Source of the DNA: an uncultured Bacteroidales bacterium
GTDB taxonomy: Bacteria; Bacteroidota; Bacteroidia; Bacteroidales; F082
Length of the DNA: 6,302 nucleotides
Direction: 5' to 3'
Assembly: GCA_946410535.1 (NCBI GenBank)
Contig: CAMKAR010000134.1
Coordinates: forward strand, 1 to 6,302
The position numbers were made by a program, and so were the translations under genes. The notes under the pieces are model-generated. The model ran no database searches. It saw only the letters and a program-made list of their open reading frames with translations, and was not told where the DNA came from. The first letter of the stretch is position 1; each line of letters opens with the position of its first letter. Shown piece after piece: positions 1 to 5,542 of this stretch.

Positions 1-1
1 T

Positions 2-187
2 ATTAAGAAATTGGAGGAAGCCTACGACATCGGTTTTGAGAACTATTTCGACAGTGGCAACCTCTGCCTCATCGAGTGGCCTGAAATGATTGAACCACTG
101 CTTCCGGAAAAATACATTCGCGTTGACATCAAGCACGGCGCAACTGATGATGAACGATTAATTTGTTGTGAAATCGTAAACGAATGA
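2..187 (+). CDS. tsaE: TsaE, tRNA threonylcarbamoyladenosine biosynthesis ATPase, C-terminal 61 residues (5' end outside window)
   Basis: The window opens inside a frame that runs to TGA at 185-187. The visible residues begin IKKLEEAYDIGFENYFDSGN and continue with CLIEWPEMIEPLLPE, which I recognise as the C-terminal part of TsaE (YjeE), including the conserved IEWPE stretch. TsaE is a cytoplasmic P-loop ATPase that works with TsaB and TsaD to place the threonylcarbamoyl group on A37 of ANN-decoding tRNAs. The Walker A motif and the earlier part of the ATPase fold lie upstream of the window and cannot be checked. The stop overlaps the next gene's start (ATGA, 184-187), suggesting translational coupling. 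The identification rests on a short C-terminal piece but the motif is characteristic. Confidence 0.85.
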   Translation: MKKLEEAYDIGFENYFDSGNLCLIEWPEMIEPLLPEKYIRVDIKHGATDDERLICCEIVNE

Positions 188-687
188 TTAAGAAAAGATT
201 GGTTTTGTTTTGTGCGGCAATATTGGCATTGGGATGGGTCTCGTGTAATTCCACAGGAGCCCACAACCCTATGGCATACGACCGGCAAAAGGTCGCCGAG
301 GTGATAGCTGCCCATGACACGACCATTCTCTATTTCATGACTTCGTGGTGCCAGGCTGGGCAGCATGATTTCGAGAATAACCTGAAGTTTTGTCTCGTCA
401 ATGCCTCTGATTCTAAGGCAATTGTTGTTGTTTGCATTGGCGAACTGGCTGAAGTCATGAGGCTGAATGGGCTTTACGAAAACTTGTTTTTGTTCAACAA
501 GGCATCACGCCAAGGCTTTTTTGACAGAATGTTCATCAATAACGAATGTAAGAAGTTATTAAAGGATTATAAACGAGCGAATTATGTTCCCGTTTCGGTG
601 GTTTGCAATCGCAAGGGCGAGATTCTGAATTGGAACACCAATGAGGAATCGGGTAGGACATACGGGTCCATTTATCTGTTTTTGTAA
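184..687 (+). CDS. putative lipoprotein with thioredoxin-like fold and degenerate active site
   Basis: This 167-residue protein starts with a basic MIKKR, a hydrophobic stretch (residues 6-19) and a cysteine at 21 in WVSCNS, consistent with a type II lipoprotein signal. The Trp at -3 is not a textbook lipobox, so anchoring is probable rather than certain. The mature part resembles TlpA/thioredoxin-like proteins: a strand then TSWCQAG (residues 53-59) where thioredoxins have WCxxC, and a later YVPVSVVCNRKGEIL (134-148) matching the cis-Pro strand and the 'DrkGki' hairpin. The second active-site cysteine is absent (C56-Q-A-G), so a normal dithiol redox role is unlikely. The other cysteines (70, 84, 122, 141) might act instead. 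It overlaps tsaE by 4 bp and precedes aroB by about 20 bp, so it is probably cotranscribed. Precise function is unknown. The sequence looks more AT-rich than the downstream genes. Confidence 0.75.
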   Translation: MIKKRLVLFCAAILALGWVSCNSTGAHNPMAYDRQKVAEVIAAHDTTILYFMTSWCQAGQHDFENNLKFCLVNASDSKAIVVVCIGELAEVMRLNGLYENLFLFNKASRQGFFDRMFINNECKKLLKDYKRANYVPVSVVCNRKGEILNWNTNEESGRTYGSIYLFL

Positions 688-708
688 TTGTGATTTATCT
701 TATTGATA

Positions 709-1710
709 ATGAGTGATAAATTAAAAAATCTGATTGCCAACTCTTCAAAAATTTTCATCCTTACCGATGAGAACGTCGCTCCGTTTTGGTTGCCCGAAAC
801 CGAGCATTGGCTTGGCTGCGAAAATGCGGTCGAAATCGTGATAAAATCTGGCGAGCAGCATAAAACCCTGCAAACCGTCCAACGTATCTGGAAAACTTTG
901 ATGCGCTATCACGCCGACCGCAACGCCTTGCTAATCAACATCGGAGGTGGTGTGATTACCGACTTGGGCGGCTTCGCGGCCTCCACCTACAAGCGTGGTA
1001 TCAAATTCATCAATGTGCCAACGACCTTGCTCGGCATGGTCGATGCGGCGATAGGAGGGAAGACGGGCATCGACTTCGGCGGCGCGAAGAACCAAATCGG
1101 CACTTTTGCTGAACCAATGGCAGTAATCACCGATCCTGTTTATTTGGAAACCTTGGATGAGCGCGAAATCAGGTCGGGCCTTGCCGAAATGCTGAAATAC
1201 GGTTTCATTGTCGACCCTGAATTGTTGCACGCAGATGCAGAGAATTACGTCCCTTATATAAAGAGGTGTGGAGAAATCAAGCGCGAAATTGTGGCGAAAG
1301 ACCCGACGGAGAAAGGCTTGCGCAAAATCCTGAATTTTGGCCATACCCTTGGCCATGCCATCGAAAGCCATTGCTTGACGACGGATTTTCCCCTGCTTCA
1401 CGGCGAGGCGGTGGCCTTGGGAATGATGGCGGCTCATTGTATTTCGGTGAAACAGTGTGACTTGGATGCTTCAGTTTTGAAAAACTTTGAAAACCAGTTG
1501 CCAATGTTGCTTTCCGAATGCCCAATCCGGCTTTCGGAGGCTGATATTGAGCCGATTATGGATTATTTGGCGTTCGACAAGAAAAACAAAGGAGAAAAAC
1601 CGCAATTCGTCCTGCTTGAGTCGGTTGGAAAGCCGGTTTTGGATGTCGAAGTGGAAGCTGGTTGGGTGGTTGAGGCTCTTTCTTATATCATGGAAAAGAT
1701 TCATGCTTAG
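709..1710 (+). CDS. aroB: 3-dehydroquinate synthase AroB
   Basis: AroB converts DAHP to 3-dehydroquinate, the second step of the shikimate pathway, in the cytoplasm, using NAD+ and a divalent metal (Zn or Co). The 333 residues show the NAD-binding glycine motif NIGGGVITDLGGFAAS (about 77-92), the VPTTLLGMVDAAIGGKTGID block (103-122) and KNQIGTF (127-133). They also carry the three metal ligands expected from known structures: E160 in SGLAEMLKYG, H212 in LNFGHTLGHAIE and H231 in LLHGEAVALG. I chose ATG at 709 (MSDKLKN). A TTG at 703 in the same frame would add only two residues and has no better ribosome site; no clear Shine-Dalgarno sequence is present, as is common in Bacteroidota. The length is slightly short for the family but complete. 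The 3' end overlaps aroA by 8 bp. Confidence 0.96.
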   Translation: MSDKLKNLIANSSKIFILTDENVAPFWLPETEHWLGCENAVEIVIKSGEQHKTLQTVQRIWKTLMRYHADRNALLINIGGGVITDLGGFAASTYKRGIKFINVPTTLLGMVDAAIGGKTGIDFGGAKNQIGTFAEPMAVITDPVYLETLDEREIRSGLAEMLKYGFIVDPELLHADAENYVPYIKRCGEIKREIVAKDPTEKGLRKILNFGHTLGHAIESHCLTTDFPLLHGEAVALGMMAAHCISVKQCDLDASVLKNFENQLPMLLSECPIRLSEADIEPIMDYLAFDKKNKGEKPQFVLLESVGKPVLDVEVEAGWVVEALSYIMEKIHA

Positions 1711-2866
1711 GAAAACCGTCACATTGCCCGCTAGCAAAAGCGAATCGAACCGCGCATTGATGATTGCGGCTTACGGCGGATTTTCCCCCGAGGTTACGAA
1801 TCTCTCTGATTCCCAAGACACCAAGGTGTTGCGGGAAGCATTGACGTTTTGCCATGAGCGGAAAGTCATCGACATCGCCGACTGTGGCACGGCGGCACGG
1901 TTTATGACTACTTTCTTAGCTTGCCGTGAAGGCGATTGGTTCTTGACGGGCACCGACCGAATGAAGCAACGTCCCATCAAGCCGTTGATGGATGCGTTGC
2001 GACAACTTGGCGCCAATATTCAATATGCTGAAAACGAGGGCTTTTTGCCGTTGCTCATCCTCGGCAAATCCATTCGAGGCGGAAAAGTGTCGCTCGACGT
2101 GTCGCAAAGCAGCCAGTTTGCCTCATCATTGCTACTCGCTGCCCCGATGTGGCCCGACGGCCTCGAACTTGAACTTCGAGGCAACCTTAATTCGGTGCCT
2201 TACTTGGACATGACCATCGCCATGATGCGCCACTTTTCGGCGCAAGTCGAGCGGAAAGGAAATGTGGTTGCAGTGAGGCCAAAGCCTTATCAGCCAAACG
2301 GTTTTACGGTTGAAGCCGACTGGAGCGCGGCCTCATATTGGTACGAGATGGCGGCGTTCAGCGAGGAATGCGAGATTAGGTTAGTTGGATTGGGAGGCCT
2401 TTCGACCCTTCGACAGGCTCAGGGGGCGGGAATCGCAAGTCTACAAGGCGACTCCATCGTTGCGGAATGGATGAAACCATTGGGCGTGGGCTCGTTTTGC
2501 GAAGGCGACGATATCGTGTTGCGTAAAATACCTCGCGAGTATCGTCCCCTAAATTTCGATTTCTTCAACCATCCCGACCTTTACCCGACCATGGTGGCCA
2601 CCTGCGCCGGATTGAAGGCCGAAGCCACTTTCACGGGCCTCGACAACCTCTCGATCAAGGAGTCGGACAGGGTGGAGGCCATGCAAACGGAGTTGGCAAA
2701 GATGGAAAGCCGTCCCATTCGTTTTTGCGCCCACAACGACCATCGCATCGTCATGGCCCTTGCACCACTTGCGATGTTGGTCGGCCCTGTCGTATTCGAT
2801 AATCCTGAGGTTGTGGCAAAATCGTATCCCAATTTCTGGCACGATGCCGGTTTTTTGCGGTTTTGA
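1703..2866 (+). CDS. aroA: 3-phosphoshikimate 1-carboxyvinyltransferase (EPSP synthase) AroA, carrying a 12-residue in-frame insertion
   Basis: AroA transfers the enolpyruvyl group of PEP to shikimate-3-phosphate, the sixth shikimate-pathway step. The ATG at 1703 lies within the end of aroB and gives 387 residues, short beside E. coli AroA (427), mainly because the N-terminus starts only eight residues before PASKSESNR (9-17; K12, S13 and R17 match E. coli K22, S23 and R27). Other signatures are CGTAARF (61-67), RMKQRPI (86-92), SSQFASSLLLAAP (136-148), D292 in HPDLYPT (equivalent to catalytic D313), KESDR (319-323, with E320 equivalent to E341), HNDHR (344-348) and K373 (equivalent to K411). 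All key residues appear present, so it should be active. Residues 232-243 (GLSTLRQAQGAG, 2396-2431) have no counterpart in E. coli AroA, which goes straight from VTGIG to RNSMQGD. They include a REP-like repeat core. Coupled to aroB by an 8-bp overlap. Confidence 0.95.
   Translation: MLRKTVTLPASKSESNRALMIAAYGGFSPEVTNLSDSQDTKVLREALTFCHERKVIDIADCGTAARFMTTFLACREGDWFLTGTDRMKQRPIKPLMDALRQLGANIQYAENEGFLPLLILGKSIRGGKVSLDVSQSSQFASSLLLAAPMWPDGLELELRGNLNSVPYLDMTIAMMRHFSAQVERKGNVVAVRPKPYQPNGFTVEADWSAASYWYEMAAFSEECEIRLVGLGGLSTLRQAQGAGIASLQGDSIVAEWMKPLGVGSFCEGDDIVLRKIPREYRPLNFDFFNHPDLYPTMVATCAGLKAEATFTGLDNLSIKESDRVEAMQTELAKMESRPIRFCAHNDHRIVMALAPLAMLVGPVVFDNPEVVAKSYPNFWHDAGFLRF
2406..2424 (+). repeat. REP-like repeat core embedded in aroA coding sequence
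   Basis: CCCTTCGACAGGCTCAGGG lies inside aroA and matches the left arm of the inverted repeat downstream of the lutA-like gene (3687-3705) at 18 of 19 positions; the only difference is A2413 against G3694. It reads in the aroA frame as LRQAQG. Only one arm is present here; no matching reverse-complement arm follows. The presumed inserted segment is 2396-2431 (36 nt), flanked by GGGA at 2392-2395 and again at 2428-2431. That could be a small target duplication or chance in a G-rich stretch. Confidence 0.8.
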
Positions 2867-2921
2867 CCGTTAAAAACTCCATTATTTTGAGAAAACATTC
2901 CCGTATATTCAAGAAAATCCG

Positions 2922-2929
2922 TACTTTTG
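2922..2929 (+). promoter_or_regulatory. Bacteroidota-type -7 promoter box for the lutA-like gene
   Basis: TACTTTTG matches the TAnnTTTG -7 consensus of the primary sigma factor of Bacteroidota exactly and lies 22 bases before the ATG at 2952, in the only spacer (2867-2951) between aroA and the lutA-like gene. A start of transcription around 2933-2938 would leave a leader of roughly 15-20 nt. No convincing TTG -33 element sits at the usual distance; the nearest TTG (2887-2889) is too far upstream. The -7 match is seen in the sequence; promoter activity is inferred. Confidence 0.55.
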
Positions 2930-2951
2930 CCGCGATTTTGTACGAATTGTC

Positions 2952-3674
2952 ATGAAAGTTGAGTTGTTCGTCCCTTGCATTATTGACCAGTTTTTCCCCG
3001 AGGTGGCAGTCCATACGATGAAGGTGTTGGCTCGCACTGGGGTGGAGGTGGAGTACAATCCTGAGCAGACCTGTTGCGGGCGTTTCGCCTATAACGCCGG
3101 TTTTGTCGAGGATGCCAAGGAGTTGGGCGACAAGTTCCTCAATGATTTTTCGTATGATGGCCCTGTGGTGGCTCCTTCTGCTGCCTGCGTGCATTACATC
3201 AAGAAACATTATCCCGAGCTTTTTTTCAATACTGCCAACCACTTGAATTTCAAGCGGATGGTGGCTAATGTCTATGAATTGACCGATTTTTTGGTCAACA
3301 AGGTGCAGTTCGACGATTTTGGAGCGGAATTCCCGTATAAGGTGACGTTCCACGACAGCTGTAGTGCCTTGCGTGGCTTGGGCTTGGGCAAGGAAGCGCG
3401 TCAGTTGCTGTCGAAGGTCAAGGGGCTTGAGTTGGTGGAGATGAAGCAGGCCGACATGTGCTGTGGCGCCGATTTCTCTTTGGAGGTCAACCACGAGGAC
3501 TTGGCGTTGGGCATGGCGAGCCATAAGGTGCGCAATGCACTGAATACCGGCGCGGAATACATCGTTTCGACCGACATGACCTGCCTGATGCACCAACGGG
3601 CCTATATCGAGAAGGAAGGGCTGCCCATCAAGGTGATCCATATCGCCGATGTGTTGGCCTCGGGATGGGAGTAA
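2952..3674 (+). CDS. lutA: LutA/YkgE-family (Fe-S) oxidoreductase subunit, two cysteine-rich CCG domains
   Basis: The 240-residue protein, the same size as Bacillus LutA, carries two copies of the cysteine-rich domain found in LutA, GlpC and heterodisulfide reductase subunit B. Repeat 1 has C9 (VPCIIDQF), C41-C42-G43 (TCCGRFAYNAG) and C79 (SAACVHY). Repeat 2 has C137 (HDSCSALRG), C170-C171-G172 (MCCGADF) and C211 (DMTCLMH). Such proteins bind an iron-sulfur cluster and, in LutABC, take part in oxidation of L-lactate to pyruvate. In the second repeat the usual CCGFGGTF reads CCGADFSL, a divergence near the cluster site, though the cysteines are kept. lutB and lutC do not follow: the next genes are for polysaccharide synthesis, so the partner subunits are elsewhere or the protein has another role. 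It has its own probable promoter (2922-2929). The family is secure; the substrate is not. Confidence 0.85.
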   Translation: MKVELFVPCIIDQFFPEVAVHTMKVLARTGVEVEYNPEQTCCGRFAYNAGFVEDAKELGDKFLNDFSYDGPVVAPSAACVHYIKKHYPELFFNTANHLNFKRMVANVYELTDFLVNKVQFDDFGAEFPYKVTFHDSCSALRGLGLGKEARQLLSKVKGLELVEMKQADMCCGADFSLEVNHEDLALGMASHKVRNALNTGAEYIVSTDMTCLMHQRAYIEKEGLPIKVIHIADVLASGWE

Positions 3675-3683
3675 ATGATAATA

Positions 3684-3753
3684 CGGCCCTTCGGCAGGCT
3701 CAGGGACCTTGAACAACCGTGAAACTAAGGTTGCTGAGCCTGTCGAAGCACCG
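3684..3753. repeat. REP-like imperfect inverted repeat (27-bp arms, 16-bp loop)
   Basis: The left arm 3684-3710 and right arm 3727-3753 are reverse complements of each other with about six mismatches; the matching blocks include CTTCG, CAGGCTCAG and ACCTT. The loop is 3711-3726. Both arms carry the CTTCGRCAGGCTCAG core that I know as a recurrent palindromic element in Bacteroidota and some other genomes. It fills most of the 96-bp spacer between the lutA-like gene and the acetyltransferase gene. In RNA it would form a strong hairpin 10 nt after the lutA stop and could shield the transcript's 3' end or reduce read-through. No T-run follows, so it is not a classic intrinsic terminator. Confidence 0.85.
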
Positions 3754-3770
3754 ACCAAAAGAATAAATAG

Positions 3771-4334
3771 ATGAACGAATATTACATACATGAAAGCAGT
3801 TACGTCGACGACAACGTGAGCATCGGCCAAGGAACCAAGATTTGGCATTTCTGCCACATCCAAAAGGGTGCTGTCATCGGCGAGAACTGTTCCTTCGGTC
3901 AGAATGTCAACGTGGGCAACAATGTTCATATTGGCAACAATGTGCGCGTGCAAAACAATGTGTCGATTTACGAAGGTGTTGAAATAGAGGATAATGTGTT
4001 TTGTGGCCCGAGTTGCGTGTTCACCAACGTGACCACACCACGTGCGCATTTCCCTGTGCATGGTGTTTATGCAAAAACCAAGATTTGCGAAGGCGCCTCG
4101 CTCGGTGCCAACTGCACCGTAGTCTGCGGTCACTCCGTTGGCAAGAGTGCCCTCATTGCTGCTGGAGCTGTGGTGACCAAAGATGTGAAGCCATACGCGC
4201 TGATGGCAGGCGTGCCTGCCCGCCAAATAGGTTGGGTGTGCGAATGCGGCAAACGCCTCGATGCCTCGCTGCAATGCGACTGTGGCCGAAACTACAAAGA
4301 AACACACGGAGAACTGGAACCGATAAAGCCCTGA
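3771..4334 (+). CDS. wbpD: WbpD/WlbB-like N-acetyltransferase (left-handed beta-helix) for UDP-2,3-diamino-uronic acid sugar
   Basis: The 187-residue protein has repeated hexapeptides of the left-handed parallel beta-helix across about residues 13-145 (for example [24 protein letters not shown]). It closely follows the WbpD/WlbB pattern: [69 protein letters not shown] and [12 protein letters not shown]. These trimeric cytoplasmic enzymes acetylate the 3-amino group of UDP-GlcNAc(3N)A with acetyl-CoA on the way to diacetamido-uronic acids of O-antigens. The tail has CECG (157-160) and CDCG (169-172), a likely small zinc ribbon. The aminotransferase that would make its substrate follows 64 bp downstream. 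The dehydrogenases (WbpA, WbpB) are not in the window, so the exact sugar is inferred. Start at ATG 3771; no strong Shine-Dalgarno site. Confidence 0.88.
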   Translation: MNEYYIHESSYVDDNVSIGQGTKIWHFCHIQKGAVIGENCSFGQNVNVGNNVHIGNNVRVQNNVSIYEGVEIEDNVFCGPSCVFTNVTTPRAHFPVHGVYAKTKICEGASLGANCTVVCGHSVGKSALIAAGAVVTKDVKPYALMAGVPARQIGWVCECGKRLDASLQCDCGRNYKETHGELEPIKP

Positions 4335-4346
4335 AGGGGCGCCCCT
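4335..4346. repeat. 12-bp perfect palindrome directly after the acetyltransferase stop
   Basis: AGGGGCGCCCCT is fully self-complementary and begins immediately after the wbpD-like TGA (4332-4334). The preceding CCCTGAAGGGG (4329-4339) can form a small alternative stem with a three-base loop, so the two structures compete. The CCCTGAAGGGGCG string resembles another short repeat I associate with Bacteroidota spacers, but no second copy is in this window. No U-tract follows. The rest of the spacer (4347-4398) shows no recognisable element beyond a weak GAAG before the next start. Confidence 0.4.
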
Positions 4347-4398
4347 ATGTCAACGGAAATCTCAATCCCCGATAACTAACAACTGCAAACTGAAGAAA

Positions 4399-5529
4399 AT
4401 GCAATTCAGAGACCTGAAAACCCAATACACCGTCCTGAAGGACGAAATGGACAAAGCCATCCTCGATGTGGTCGCCTCAAGCGCCTACGTGATGGGTCCG
4501 AAAATCAAAGAGATGGAAACCGCTTTCGCCGATTATGTCGGCGTGAAGCACTGTGTGGCCTGCAATAGCGGCACCGATGCCTTGCTGTTAGCGCTGAAGG
4601 CATGGGACGTGAAGCCCGGCGATGCCGTGTTCGTGCCCAGTTTCACCTTCTTTGCCTCAGCCGAAGTCATCGCTATGCAAGGTGCCACTCCCGTGTTTGT
4701 CGATGTCGACAAGGACACATTCAACATCGACGTGACCGACCTGGAGCGTAAGATAGAGCAAACGCTGAAAGCTGGCAAACTCACACCTCGTGTCGTCATT
4801 GCCGTCGACCTCTTTGGCCTGCCTGCCGACTTCGCTGCAATCCGCAAAGTGGCCGACAAATACGGTCTTTATGTCCTCGAAGACGGGGCTCAGGGCTTTG
4901 GTGGACGCATCGGCGACCGCAAGGCCTGCACCTTTGGCGATATTCCCACTACGTCGTTCTTCCCTGCCAAACCCGTGGGCTGCTATGGCGACGGCGGCGC
5001 GGTGTTCACCGACAACGACGAATGGGCCGAGCTTATGGAGTCGTACCATATCCACGGCAAGGGCAGTGACCGCTACGACAACATCCGCATCGGCATGAAC
5101 TCGCGCATGGACAGCATTCAGGCGGCCATCCTCATCGTCAAGCTGAAGGCCTTCGCCGAACATGAACTGGTTGATGTCAATAAAGTTGCGGCACGCTACA
5201 CCGAGTTGCTCCATGATGTGGTGAAAACACCCATCGTGCCCCAAGGCTTCCATTCCAGCTGGGCGCAATTTACGCTTCAGTTGGAAAGCAAGGAACAACG
5301 GGCTGGGCTGCAAGCCGCCTTGAAGGCCTTGGACATCCCCACGGCCATCTATTACCCCATCCCGATGCACAGGCAGACTGCATTCAATTATTTGAACCCC
5401 GACGACAACCGCTGCCCCGTTTCGGACCAGCTGGCCGACACCGTCGTCTCGCTGCCCATCCATCCCTACCTCTCCAACGCGGATCAGGACTTGATTTGCG
5501 ATGCCGTCCGTAGTTTCTTGAAGAAATAA
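4399..5529 (+). CDS. wbpE: DegT/DnrJ/EryC1 family PLP-dependent sugar aminotransferase, WbpE-like
   Basis: This 376-residue fold-type I aminotransferase starts with FRDLKTQY, and has the phosphate-binding CNSGTDALLLAL (55-66), PSFTFFASAEV (80-90), the PLP ring-contacting D162 in VLEDGAQGFGG, and the Schiff-base lysine K191 in TTSFFPAKPVGCYGDGGAV. It also has GMNSRMDSIQAAIL (232-245) and YYPIPMHRQTAF (318-329) near the C-terminus. The stretch around K191 is nearly that of WbpE, which aminates the 3-keto-uronic acid nucleotide sugar with glutamate as donor, and its position next to a WbpD-like acetyltransferase supports that assignment. Related enzymes aminate other 3- or 4-keto sugars, so the substrate is inferred. 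It lies in the cytoplasm. The upstream gap is 64 bp and the next gene starts 13 bp downstream, so all three sugar genes are probably cotranscribed. Confidence 0.9.
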   Translation: MQFRDLKTQYTVLKDEMDKAILDVVASSAYVMGPKIKEMETAFADYVGVKHCVACNSGTDALLLALKAWDVKPGDAVFVPSFTFFASAEVIAMQGATPVFVDVDKDTFNIDVTDLERKIEQTLKAGKLTPRVVIAVDLFGLPADFAAIRKVADKYGLYVLEDGAQGFGGRIGDRKACTFGDIPTTSFFPAKPVGCYGDGGAVFTDNDEWAELMESYHIHGKGSDRYDNIRIGMNSRMDSIQAAILIVKLKAFAEHELVDVNKVAARYTELLHDVVKTPIVPQGFHSSWAQFTLQLESKEQRAGLQAALKALDIPTAIYYPIPMHRQTAFNYLNPDDNRCPVSDQLADTVVSLPIHPYLSNADQDLICDAVRSFLKK

Positions 5530-5542
5530 AACATCTATCAAG

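Noticed and set aside
1487..1702. Possible 72-residue N-terminal extension of AroA within the same open frame
   Set aside because: This stretch overlaps conserved aroB codons and its translation (Trp/Arg/Ser-rich) is unlike any AroA N-terminus; the ATG at 1703 gives a sensible start just ahead of PASKS.
2861..2895. Possible intrinsic terminator after aroA
   Set aside because: The T-rich and A-rich stretches around the stop form only a weak, short inverted repeat with no GC-rich stem followed by a T-run.
2751..4307. Long minus-strand open frame (518 codons) covering the end of aroA, the lutA-like gene, the inverted repeat and most of the acetyltransferase
   Set aside because: It is antisense to three well-supported genes, runs through the intergenic repeat, and its translation (His- and Ala-rich, low-complexity) shows no recognisable domain; it is the shadow of codon bias on the + strand.
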